Origin: a virus
Strand: one strand, 5' to 3'
Length of the DNA: 26,369 nt
IMG/VR virus record: IMGVR_UViG_3300037070_008865
Coordinates: 1 to 26,369 of that record
The notes below the pieces were generated by a model that ran no database searches, had not been told where the DNA came from, and saw only the letters and a list, made by a program, of their open reading frames with translations. The position numbers and the translations under genes were made by a program. Below are positions 1-6,065 of this stretch, in pieces. How positions within the stretch are numbered: the first letter of the stretch is position 1; every line of letters begins with the position of its first letter.

Positions 1-120
1 GCATTCAAAATTGCAAGTGTGGCTGATGTGTCTGAGACCAGAATCGCAACAGATGTCGAGATGAAAAAACAAAATAAGCAAAGGTCTTTCATATCAACTC
101 TCATTACTATTAGAGGATAA
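1..120 (+). CDS. 3' end of a rightward gene, product unknown
   Basis: Frame 1 is open from the first base and ends at TAA 118-120, giving 39 visible residues that end in SFISTLITIRG. No start codon is in the window, so this is only a C-terminus. It faces the leftward operon tail to tail, with 5 nt between the two stop codons. The alternating polar and hydrophobic tail would suit a beta strand in a virion protein, but 39 residues cannot identify a family. It could also be chance open frame. Confidence 0.5.
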   Translation, partial: AFKIASVADVSETRIATDVEMKKQNKQRSFISTLITIRG

Positions 121-125
121 TTGTT

Positions 126-317
126 TCATACCTCCTCTTTTGGTGTTGCGCGCATCTCACGGAGTTCGCCGTATTGATCCGCGTAGCTGATAAAGTCATC
201 GATCTGCAGGTCTTCCAAGAATGACTCGTACACGTCCTCCCAGTTGTCCTTGCGGACGTTCGGATGTTCCTCCATGCACTTTTCTTTCAAGTAGTCCTCG
301 AATGTTTGTTTGGCCAT
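126..317 (-). CDS. small acidic protein of unknown function
   Basis: 63 residues starting MAKQTFEDYLKEKCMEEHPN. I chose ATG 317 over an upstream start because it lies one T after the TAG of the preceding gene, the junction used all over this phage. The protein is strongly acidic and predicted helical (EDVYESFLEDLQIDDFISYADQYGE), with no membrane segment. It is the last gene of the leftward operon. No family was recognised; small acidic early phage proteins often bind host proteins, but nothing here proves that. Confidence 0.75.
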   Translation of the reverse strand: MAKQTFEDYLKEKCMEEHPNVRKDNWEDVYESFLEDLQIDDFISYADQYGELREMRATPKEEV

Positions 318-318
318 A

Positions 319-903
319 CTACAGCGAAGCAATCGACTTCTCCTCGTAAAGCTCACAGCCGGGGATCGCGATGCCTTGGCGCAGTACGGCCTCGGTGATC
401 TTCGGCATGTTTGGCAACATGTACTCGACTGGCACCATGGTCTCGTCCATGACGCGCACCTTCTTGATCTTGCGCACCTGCATCGTGGCGGGCTTTTCTG
501 TCTTAGTGGCTTCGATAGCGGCGATCTTGTCGGCAGCGGTGTCAGGACGCATCGTGCCTTTCTCTACACGGGCCTCGACGCGGCTTTGCTCCTTGAGGAT
601 GCGCGCGTCTTCAATGTCTTGAAACGCGAGTAATTTTTCTTTGACTGTCTTCTCTGCGACCTCGAGCGGGGACTCGAACTTCTTGAAGAAATCGCGAATA
701 GATGCGAGGCCACTCATGATGGGCTTCGTCATTTCCTCTTTCTGTTTCTTCACTGCCTTACTGGCATCCTTGATCGAGTGGAGCAGGTCGGCGCCTATTC
801 TCTGGTCTTCTGGGGATGCGATGACGAGATTATTTGCCTGCTGTTCAACAACCGATACCTGCTGCTTCACTTCTTCGGAGATCATTATTTGTGCTTCTGT
901 CAT
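319..903 (-). CDS. conserved phage coiled-coil protein, unknown function
   Basis: 194 residues. Residues about 10-105 are charged, helical and probably coiled coil (SIKDASKAVKKQKEEMTKP, then FESPLEVAEKTVKEKLLAFQ). A C-terminal globular part follows with VPVEYMLPNMPKITEAVL and GIAIPGCELYEE. This layout, with an 'extra rounds of KxKEEMTKP' helix and a C-terminal PxEY...G(V/I)xIPG motif, is typical of a widespread phage early family of unknown role, often encoded near recombination or SSB genes. It is separated from the upstream gene by 64 nt holding nothing recognisable. Family recognition is from memory of motifs, not a search. Confidence 0.85.
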   Translation of the reverse strand: MTEAQIMISEEVKQQVSVVEQQANNLVIASPEDQRIGADLLHSIKDASKAVKKQKEEMTKPIMSGLASIRDFFKKFESPLEVAEKTVKEKLLAFQDIEDARILKEQSRVEARVEKGTMRPDTAADKIAAIEATKTEKPATMQVRKIKKVRVMDETMVPVEYMLPNMPKITEAVLRQGIAIPGCELYEEKSIASL

Positions 904-967
904 AATTTTGTTTAGAGATTAATTTTGTGGGTTCCAGTTATGGCCGCACCCACGAACGCACATGCAA

Positions 968-1204
968 TTACCCTTGTCTCTTGAGGAAGATTTCCTCGAG
1001 CGCGTCCAAAGAATTCAAGATGAAGCGGATTTCCCTCTTTGAGACCTTGGTGTGGTCATGGAGGAGAGTCACTACAGTCTCAAGTTTCAGACGGCTCTCG
1101 CTGATTTTCTTCATCGCCTTCGCTATCGAAACGATAGACGATGCGAGGATTTCAATCGGCACTTCTTCTTCGGCTGGCTGCTTCACTACAACTTTGCCGG
1201 CCAT
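968..1204 (-). CDS. small helical phage protein, unknown
   Basis: 78 residues from MAGKVVVKQPAEEEVPIEIL. ATG 1204 follows the TAA of the upstream gene after a single T (TAATATG), which fixes the start; the longer upstream extension would lie inside the neighbour. After about 15 polar residues the protein looks like two or three amphipathic helices (SSIVSIAKAMKKISESRL, REIRFILNSLDALEEIFL). It may be a small regulator or complex subunit; no family recognised. Confidence 0.75.
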   Translation of the reverse strand: MAGKVVVKQPAEEEVPIEILASSIVSIAKAMKKISESRLKLETVVTLLHDHTKVSKREIRFILNSLDALEEIFLKRQG

Positions 1205-1205
1205 A

Positions 1206-1565
1206 TTACGCGTCGTTGCGACCCTCCACGCCGCGCGCCTTGCGGTCCGCGGTGCGGTTTGCGAGTTCACCGAGCGCTGCACCAATATGATTGATGGCCG
1301 TGAGGGTGAACTGATCCGGCAGAATCGCGTACAAGGTCTCGAGGCGATCCTTGGCAACTTCCAAGACAGCCTCGGTAGTTGTACCTTCGGAAACGGTCAC
1401 CAATTCCGGCTGCCCTGCAACGGCGACCTCCTTCTTGATGAACTTGATGGTCTGCGTACTGCCATCGGTGTTTTTGACCTCATAATCGTGGGCCGCGTCG
1501 GTTACCGCGAAGAATTTCTCGGTCTCTGGCGTTACGACATCCTTGTTTTTTGTCTTTGGTTCCAT
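1206..1565 (-). CDS. phage protein ending in RTADRKARGVEG motif
   Basis: 119 residues. The N-terminal 50 residues are polar. The C-terminal half is a helical hairpin (TEAVLEVAKDRLETLYAIL...NHIGAALGELANRTADRKARGVEG). Helix-turn-helix hairpins ending in RTxxRxxRGVEG are common in small phage proteins of unknown function; some similarly built phage hairpin proteins (Acb2/Tad1 type) sequester immune signalling nucleotides. That relation is only a suggestion here. It sits between the pilin-like gene (5-nt gap) and the 78-aa gene (1-nt gap), so it is co-transcribed with both. Confidence 0.8.
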   Translation of the reverse strand: MEPKTKNKDVVTPETEKFFAVTDAAHDYEVKNTDGSTQTIKFIKKEVAVAGQPELVTVSEGTTTEAVLEVAKDRLETLYAILPDQFTLTAINHIGAALGELANRTADRKARGVEGRNDA

Positions 1566-1570
1566 AGATA

Positions 1571-2185
1571 TTATTTAATGTTGCGGACTAATTCTGGCTG
1601 CGTGGTCAACTTGAGTGGCTGGTCGGACATCATGTAGTCACCCTTCCACTCCACGTACGCGCCCTCGGTGGTGAAGAAGAAGATGCCGGCGACATTTTCG
1701 CCGTAAGTTCCGTCAATGTCCGGGGCGTTCACTACGTGACATCGTTCCGAACTACTCCACGTACAAGGCTCACCGTTACCGAAGACTATCTTCTCGGTCG
1801 GCACCATATATGAGCGTAGAGAAGAAACTTTGCCCTTGACGGTGAAGAAGGCCATCACACGACCAAAGCTCACAAGATAGATGTAGCTGACCTTGTTTTC
1901 TTGGTTGAAGATCTCTGCGCGCTTCGACACATTGACTCGCTCTAAAGATGTCTCAAGCTGCGGCAGTGCCACTGTTTTGACTATCTTATTTTGAACTTCG
2001 CGTGCATCCCGCATTTCTGTGTCAGTAGGGCAACGAGGTGTGAGGAATGTTCCGCACTTATTCCCCGCTGCATCTGTAGCTGCTTCTGCGCGAACTGCCG
2101 ACAACACTATAGCCGCGAGAATTCCGATAATCGCGACGACCACTATCATTTCAATGAGGGTAAAACCTCGTTTGAATTTCTCCAT
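1571..2185 (-). CDS. type IV prepilin-like protein
   Basis: 204 residues. The N-terminus MEKFKRGFTLIEMIVVVAII is a class III (prepilin) signal: a short basic leader, G7/F8 cleavage site, Glu at mature position 5, then a hydrophobic helix of about 20 residues (to about residue 28). Such proteins are cut by a prepilin peptidase and inserted in the inner membrane before assembly into a pilus or pseudopilus. The mature domain has two close cysteine pairs (CGTFLTPRC and CTWSSSERC), likely two disulphide loops. No peptidase or pilus ATPase gene is in the window, so host machinery would be needed. It lies 2 nt after the membrane-protein gene and is co-transcribed with it. A pilin gene in a phage early operon is unusual; it could alter host pili, but the role is unknown. 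Confidence 0.9.
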   Translation of the reverse strand: MEKFKRGFTLIEMIVVVAIIGILAAIVLSAVRAEAATDAAGNKCGTFLTPRCPTDTEMRDAREVQNKIVKTVALPQLETSLERVNVSKRAEIFNQENKVSYIYLVSFGRVMAFFTVKGKVSSLRSYMVPTEKIVFGNGEPCTWSSSERCHVVNAPDIDGTYGENVAGIFFFTTEGAYVEWKGDYMMSDQPLKLTTQPELVRNIK

Positions 2186-2187
2186 AA

Positions 2188-2649
2188 TTAGTAAGCGTTA
2201 AGACTGAAGAATAATGGCAACTCATTTTGGAAGATTGCGCGATCCGCCTGCTTGGCGCGGGAGTTGTATTCCGCAACCAAGTCTTCGTAATTCATTTTGA
2301 GACCCGTGAAAACTGCTGACAGACGTGCGCTTTCCGTCTTATCCTCGAACGTCCACGAGGCGCGAGCGCCGGCGGAAGTCTGGAAGTCATCGAACACGTC
2401 CTTCGCGATGCGCACCTTGCTCTCCGCGGCCTTGATTGCCTCATGGCGATCCTTGAACCATCGATAGTTATAGAGCGCATTGTCCGCGTTGTACGTCTTC
2501 TCGACGATGTCGCGATTCGTCTGCACCTGCTTGTTGAATTTCAACCACGGAATGGTGATGAGATTCATTGCAGATCCGAGGACCGCGAGGGCGAAGAATC
2601 CGGCGATGACCAAGAACACGACACCGATGAAACCTTTTTGGTGATTCAT
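2188..2649 (-). CDS. phage membrane protein, LemA-like layout
   Basis: 153 residues. Residues about 7-30 form one transmembrane helix (FIGVVFLVIAGFFALAVLGS). The rest is helical and charged, with NALYNYRWFKDRHEAIKAAE and WTFEDKTESARLSAVFTGL, then YNSRAKQADRAIFQNELPLF. This layout, a membrane anchor followed by a helical bundle with a late YNxRAK motif, matches a widespread phage family that superficially resembles LemA. The topology is probably N-in with the bundle outside or periplasmic. It precedes the pilin-like gene, so two membrane or envelope proteins are adjacent, which hints at a joint role at the cell surface, for example exclusion of other phages. Function not known. Confidence 0.82.
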   Translation of the reverse strand: MNHQKGFIGVVFLVIAGFFALAVLGSAMNLITIPWLKFNKQVQTNRDIVEKTYNADNALYNYRWFKDRHEAIKAAESKVRIAKDVFDDFQTSAGARASWTFEDKTESARLSAVFTGLKMNYEDLVAEYNSRAKQADRAIFQNELPLFFSLNAY

Positions 2650-2650
2650 A

Positions 2651-2941
2651 TTAGGAACTCATGTCCGCCATCCCGGCGATCATTAATGAGGTCGGGCTGA
2701 TATCAATCAACTTGAGGATCTTGGCGAGACAGAGGGTGGCGTGGCCGCGCGTGGTCTCGGTGTAAGCGGTGCCAGTGGCGCGCATTGTCCCCTTCTTCTC
2801 ATCAACATTGATTTGTTGGATGATAATAAAACCCTTCTCCTTGCCACTGCCGATGTCAGCGAGCATTTTCTGATACTTCTTGATGTCCGCAGGGGTCATC
2901 TTGTTGCCACCTTTGTCTGTGGCATTTACTTTGGTTGCCAT
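2651..2941 (-). CDS. small phage protein, unknown
   Basis: 96 residues starting MATKVNATDKGGNKMTPADI; an internal ATG at codon 15 is an alternative start. A central beta-rich part (GFIIIQQINVDEKKGTMRATGTAYTET) is followed by a helical C-terminus (GHATLCLAKILKLIDISPT). It is 1 nt before the membrane-protein gene (TAATATG) and 67 nt after the SSB-like gene. No family recognised. It may be a small accessory to the SSB-like protein, but only position supports that. Confidence 0.75.
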   Translation of the reverse strand: MATKVNATDKGGNKMTPADIKKYQKMLADIGSGKEKGFIIIQQINVDEKKGTMRATGTAYTETTRGHATLCLAKILKLIDISPTSLMIAGMADMSS

Positions 2942-2973
2942 TGAATTCTATTTAACTTGTTAAATATGTTTCC

Positions 2974-3010
2974 AACCGCGCGCCATGGGTCGGGATGGCG
3001 CGGAGCGGTT
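2974..3010 (-). other. strong stem-loop overlapping a stop codon
   Basis: CGCGCCAT (2979-2986) pairs with ATGGCGCG (2995-3002) around an 8-nt loop; AACCG (2974-2978) then pairs with CGGTT (3006-3010) past a 3-nt bulge. In the leftward transcript the structure starts inside the stop codon of the SSB-like gene and lies before the 96-aa gene. No run of U follows, so it is a poor intrinsic terminator; an RNA-processing, stability or translation-control element fits better. Confidence 0.6.
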
Positions 3011-3467
3011 AGAAAGTTTCGACTGCGTTCTTAGCCAAGAACGCTTCGTCCATCTTCGGTGTGCCGTCTTCGTTTTTGATGACGTAGACACGCACGACCT
3101 TGGATGGATTCTTCTTCTTGTCCTTATTGGCGACCTCCTCAATAAATTTGAGGCCGATCTTCTGACCTTTGACGATGTTCTTCATCTGTCGGTCAATTGA
3201 TGCGAGTGATCCGATACTTACAAAATCACCTGCCTTCGCTGTGACAGGCTCATCGACGACCTTCTTCTTATCGTCGAGAATGTGCCACGTTCCTTCATCA
3301 AGGACCATGTCGTAGACCGGCGATGTGCGGCCTTCCTGATTTGTCTGGGATCGCTTTTCAACGAGGGTTCCCATTACTTTGTCTTCTAAAGGTACATTGA
3401 ACTTGACCCACGAAGACTGTACTGCGTTCTCCTCGTTGTCCCACCCACTGTTTTTTTCTTTTGCCAT
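3009..3467 (-). CDS. putative single-stranded DNA-binding (OB-fold) protein
   Basis: 152 residues from MAKEKNSGWDNEENAVQSSW. ATG 3467 is chosen because the longer in-frame extension has an uncharacteristic hydrophobic N-terminus and would overlap the upstream gene. The core is beta-rich: WVKFNVPLEDKVMGTLVEKR, GDFVSIGSLASIDRQMKNI, GQKIGLKFIEEV and SKVVRVYVIKNEDG. Strand order and the 'V.GTLV' and 'G..I.IKF.EE' pieces resemble phage SSB-like OB folds that coat replication intermediates. The C-terminus lacks the acidic DDDIPF-type tail of bacterial SSB. It neighbours the replication operon across a shared control region. Call rests on pattern, not on a search. Confidence 0.55.
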   Translation of the reverse strand: MAKEKNSGWDNEENAVQSSWVKFNVPLEDKVMGTLVEKRSQTNQEGRTSPVYDMVLDEGTWHILDDKKKVVDEPVTAKAGDFVSIGSLASIDRQMKNIVKGQKIGLKFIEEVANKDKKKNPSKVVRVYVIKNEDGTPKMDEAFLAKNAVETF

Positions 3468-3498
3468 AATAGCTGCAAGATATAGATTAACGATAATA

Positions 3499-3711
3499 TT
3501 ACTCTGCTGCCCGACCCCCAACAGAGTCCATGTCAGCACGCTTCACCCACTTTGGACGCCAATCTGACGGCCTGCGATCAACAATACGCATCACCGTTGA
3601 ACGGTGCGCGATATTAAAGATAGTGCAGAGATCGGCGAACCCGTACCCCTGCATCTCGACGGCCCAAATAAGCTCGTCGCGCTTGTCTAATAAGTGTTGC
3701 TTCACTGACAT
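3499..3711 (-). CDS. small HTH-like DNA-binding protein
   Basis: 70 residues from MSVKQHLLDKRDELIWAVEM; a GTG two codons upstream is the alternative start. The segment GYGFADLCTIFNIAHRSTVM reads as a helix-turn-helix: LCTIFNIA as the positioning helix and HRSTVMRIVDRR as the recognition helix, followed by the basic PSDWRPKWVKR. It is the first gene of the leftward operon and sits beside the palindromic control region, as expected of an autoregulated repressor or an excisionase-type protein. It has no leader: a TATACT box on this strand ends 6 nt before the ATG. Confidence 0.7.
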   Translation of the reverse strand: MSVKQHLLDKRDELIWAVEMQGYGFADLCTIFNIAHRSTVMRIVDRRPSDWRPKWVKRADMDSVGGRAAE

Positions 3712-3773
3712 ATCCACAGTATATATGAAACTGCCGTAGACGCAACACTATGTTGCGTGCTAATCTGTGGATA
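3711..3773. promoter_or_regulatory. divergent control region with nested inverted repeats
   Basis: ACGCAACACTATGTTGCGT (3740-3758) is a perfect 8-bp palindrome around CTA. It is framed by a second inverted repeat, TATCCACAG (3711-3719) and CTGTGGATA (3765-3773); each outer arm touches the start codon of a divergent gene. TGTGGATAA at 3766-3774 is a perfect reverse DnaA box (TTATCCACA); 3710-3718 matches 8 of 9. On the minus strand a TATACT box (3718-3723) lies 6 nt before ATG 3711, and its -35 region would fall in the palindrome. The site could be an operator, an origin element, or both. Confidence 0.65.
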
Positions 3774-4283
3774 ATGATTGAAGATGAAATCAGTGTCATA
3801 ATGAAAGACCTTTTCCCCGTAGTCAAAAAAGACTGTGAAGATTTCATTAATTCCTATGAAGAAAAACGTAACGACCTCAGATCATTCCTCTCCGGCAAGA
3901 TGCCGATGGGGAATATAGATTTTATGGTAGACGTTTTAATGCTCGGTAGATTCGGAAATACATTTGAGAAATCGCAGGAAGTGCTCAAGAGAATTTTTAT
4001 TCTGATGCCTGCCAAGAAAAGATACGGAAATAAGGAGCGCACTGGAATTGATGACGCGGACATTGCACGCGCACGCGAATTGCCGATCACGGATATGGTA
4101 AAGGTCCGCGCGCACACGACTCTTTGTTTGTGGCACGACGACAAAACTCCATCGATGCACGTATACGCGGATAACCACGCGTACTGCTTTGTCTGCAACA
4201 AGCGCGCGGATGCAATCGACTTTTGGATGGAGATAAAAGGTCTCGATTTTATGCAGGCTGTAAAAGACATGCTCCACCTATGA
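3774..4283 (+). CDS. CHC2 zinc-finger primase-like protein, no Toprim domain
   Basis: 169 residues from ATG 3774, which directly abuts the CTGTGGATA repeat arm; ATG 3750, 8 codons upstream, lies inside the palindrome and is less likely. The first 100 residues are helical and acidic (DEISVIMKDLFPVVKKDCED). The C-terminal part is a DnaG-type CHC2 zinc-binding domain: CLWHDDKTPSMHVY, then CFVCNKRADAIDFWMEIKGL and FMQAVKDML, with ligands CxxH...CxxC. In DnaG-like primases this domain binds template and starts the protein, but here it is at the C-terminus and the catalytic Toprim domain is absent. The P-loop ATPase two genes downstream is the probable replication partner. Confidence 0.85.
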   Translation: MIEDEISVIMKDLFPVVKKDCEDFINSYEEKRNDLRSFLSGKMPMGNIDFMVDVLMLGRFGNTFEKSQEVLKRIFILMPAKKRYGNKERTGIDDADIARARELPITDMVKVRAHTTLCLWHDDKTPSMHVYADNHAYCFVCNKRADAIDFWMEIKGLDFMQAVKDMLHL

Positions 4284-4447
4284 TTATCATGATGCCGGAT
4301 CACGGCCGCGAGAATAATGAGGACGATGCTGCTTGCCTCCTGTTCGGTCACATGCCTGAGCCGTTGACTTTAGGTACACAGACCGCGGCGGGTGTCATTT
4401 TCAAGCTGGTTATTAGGTGCGAAAGGTGTAAGCGATTTATTGCATAG
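4280..4447 (+). CDS. 55-aa mini-protein with C-terminal CxxC
   Basis: 55 residues (MIIMMPDHGRENNEDDAACL...CERCKRFIA). It starts at ATG 4280, overlapping the TGA of the primase-like gene as ATGA, so it is translationally coupled. Cys19, Cys47 and Cys50 are present; CxxC near the end could bind zinc but there is no visible second pair. No family recognised. Its tight placement inside the replication operon supports a real gene. Confidence 0.65.
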   Translation: MIIMMPDHGRENNEDDAACLLFGHMPEPLTLGTQTAAGVIFKLVIRCERCKRFIA

Positions 4448-4449
4448 AT

Positions 4450-4578
4450 ATGCCACAAAAACATTTTCAGGAAATTATTGAATTGTGGCAGCGATATGTG
4501 GGATATGAAACCGCGGTGCCTCCAAAATACTTGCAACTTTTGATGAAAGTTTATTGGCTCGGCAAGCGTAAAGATTAA
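4450..4578 (+). CDS. 42-aa mini-protein, unknown
   Basis: 42 residues (MPQKHFQEIIELWQRYVGYE, then TAVPPKYLQLLMKVYWLGKRKD). It begins 2 nt after the previous stop (TAGATATG) and ends one T before the ATPase ATG (TAATATG), so both junctions follow the pattern of this genome. The sequence is basic, aromatic-rich and helical. It is too short for automatic ORF cut-offs. It may be an accessory peptide of the replication module; no family recognised. Confidence 0.6.
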   Translation: MPQKHFQEIIELWQRYVGYETAVPPKYLQLLMKVYWLGKRKD

Positions 4579-4579
4579 T

Positions 4580-5842
4580 ATGAAACTCGCTGACGTACGC
4601 ACAGAGTTCGAGAAGTACATCATCATTCGTGATCGCTACGCGCTTGAAATGGTTTTGGGTACCTTAATAGGAAACTCATTACTCCCGCGCGATCCGTTGT
4701 GGACGATGATCGTGGCACCATCATCGGGCGGTAAGTCGACTCTGCTGGCGCCGGCGGCCGCCATTAATATTGTGCATTTCTTGGATGACCTCACCGAGAA
4801 AACATTCTTATCGGGATATAAAGTGAAGGGTAAAGAGGTCTCACTGCTCAAGATCATCGGGTCCGGCGTTCTTTGTTTCTCGGACTTCACGTCCATCCTT
4901 TCCAAGAATCCAAATAGTAAGGCGGAAGTGCTCGGACAACTACGCTTGGTCTATGACGGTACCTTCTCGAAGCGCACGGGCACCGGTGAAGTAAAGTGGG
5001 CCGGGAAGATCGGCGTCATTGGCGCGTGTACCCCGGACATATATTTTGCCCTCGAGACCGCAAGGTCCATGGGTGAGCGATTCCTCTATTACACCCTCGA
5101 GCAACCGACCGACGAGGAAATTGTGAAAAAACAAGAAGATGTGAAGATGTCATCGAAAGACATCGCCGAGGCTATGAAACCTTTTTATAGTGACTACTAC
5201 GAGTCGGTGTCCGCCTTTGTAGGTAAGCACGGTATCCCCGAATTGGTGATGACCACCGAACAGCTTCAACGTATGCACGCCGCTGCTATCTTTTGCGTCG
5301 CAGCGAAGGCCACGATCCACCTCGACTTCAAGACCTCAAAACCTGACGCAATAGTGAACCGACCCGGCGTGGGTCGCGACCGCAAGATGTTCAACACGCT
5401 TCTACAGGCGCTTCAGCTTATGAATTGCCATGAGGCTGACGATCCAAAGGCGCCCGTAGCCGATTGGATGGTGGAATTGGTGGAGAAGTGTGCCTATTCG
5501 TCTGTTTCACGTGAAAGACGGAAGATCCTCGAGATTCTTTCTGCCTATGGGACAAAGAAATCAGCGACAGAGATCGGTGCTACCGACAACTTCGGACTGC
5601 AAAAGGAAGGTGTTGAGAAGTACCTATACGCTCTCAATGCTGCAGGACTGATCCAAAAAGACACATCGTCATCGACCCACCGCTGGTATATCGAAGACCA
5701 AAAGACCCAGAACTTCGTGCTTGGAGTGTCCGGCGTGGCGCGCATCGACAACCTCGCGCGCGATATGGAAATCGTGCGGCAGGCGGAAATCGATGATTTT
5801 GATACGGCAGTGGCTGAAGATGATACCGTAACTGTAAATTAA
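4580..5842 (+). CDS. P-loop ATPase with winged-helix-like C-terminus, likely replicative helicase
   Basis: 420 residues. Walker A is APSSGGKST (residues 46-54), Walker B the hydrophobic strand VLCFSDF (97-103), and a third strand IGVIGACTPDIY (about 144-155) suits a sensor. The region 310-375 (RRKILEILSAYGTKKSATEI, then GVEKYLYALNAAGLIQKD) looks like a winged helix. The layout matches phage and plasmid primase-associated helicases of the AAA+/SF3 or RecA type, which unwind DNA at the fork. No primase domain is fused to it, so the CHC2 protein may act with it. It has an acidic tail (DDFDTAVAEDDTVTVN). The start is one T after the previous stop. Confidence 0.85.
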   Translation: MKLADVRTEFEKYIIIRDRYALEMVLGTLIGNSLLPRDPLWTMIVAPSSGGKSTLLAPAAAINIVHFLDDLTEKTFLSGYKVKGKEVSLLKIIGSGVLCFSDFTSILSKNPNSKAEVLGQLRLVYDGTFSKRTGTGEVKWAGKIGVIGACTPDIYFALETARSMGERFLYYTLEQPTDEEIVKKQEDVKMSSKDIAEAMKPFYSDYYESVSAFVGKHGIPELVMTTEQLQRMHAAAIFCVAAKATIHLDFKTSKPDAIVNRPGVGRDRKMFNTLLQALQLMNCHEADDPKAPVADWMVELVEKCAYSSVSRERRKILEILSAYGTKKSATEIGATDNFGLQKEGVEKYLYALNAAGLIQKDTSSSTHRWYIEDQKTQNFVLGVSGVARIDNLARDMEIVRQAEIDDFDTAVAEDDTVTVN

Positions 5843-5843
5843 T

Positions 5844-6065
5844 ATGGCCGTGAAACGTGAGAAGAAAAAGAAAGAGTACCAGCCGAAGTGGTGCCACATG
5901 TGCAGCCCGCACAAGGCGTTTGATACGACACTGGATCTTGCCGACCATATGAGGGAGAGCCATCAAGGTGATATGTTTGCGAGTTTTCCACCGAATCCCC
6001 AGTCTTATCCACAGAATATCTTCCACATGCCCGACAGTGAGAAGCAGCCATGGGATTACGTATGA
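5844..6065 (+). CDS. C2H2 zinc-finger protein
   Basis: 73 residues. A basic N-terminus (VKREKKKKEYQPK) is followed by one finger of spacing C17-x2-C20-x14-H35-x4-H40 (WCHMCSPHKAF...HMRESH). C2H2 fingers are uncommon in bacterial phages but occur in phage and archaeal-type DNA-binding proteins. It sits between the ATPase (1-nt gap, TAATATG) and the helicase (ATGA overlap), so it is probably made with both. It may load or position the helicase on DNA, which is inference. The gene itself contains a perfect DnaA box (6005-6013). Confidence 0.75.
   Translation: MAVKREKKKKEYQPKWCHMCSPHKAFDTTLDLADHMRESHQGDMFASFPPNPQSYPQNIFHMPDSEKQPWDYV

Noticed and set aside
927-1637. + strand open frame of 236 codons across two leftward genes
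   Set aside because: It crosses two well-joined minus-strand genes and their stop-T-ATG junction; the translation has no recognisable motif.
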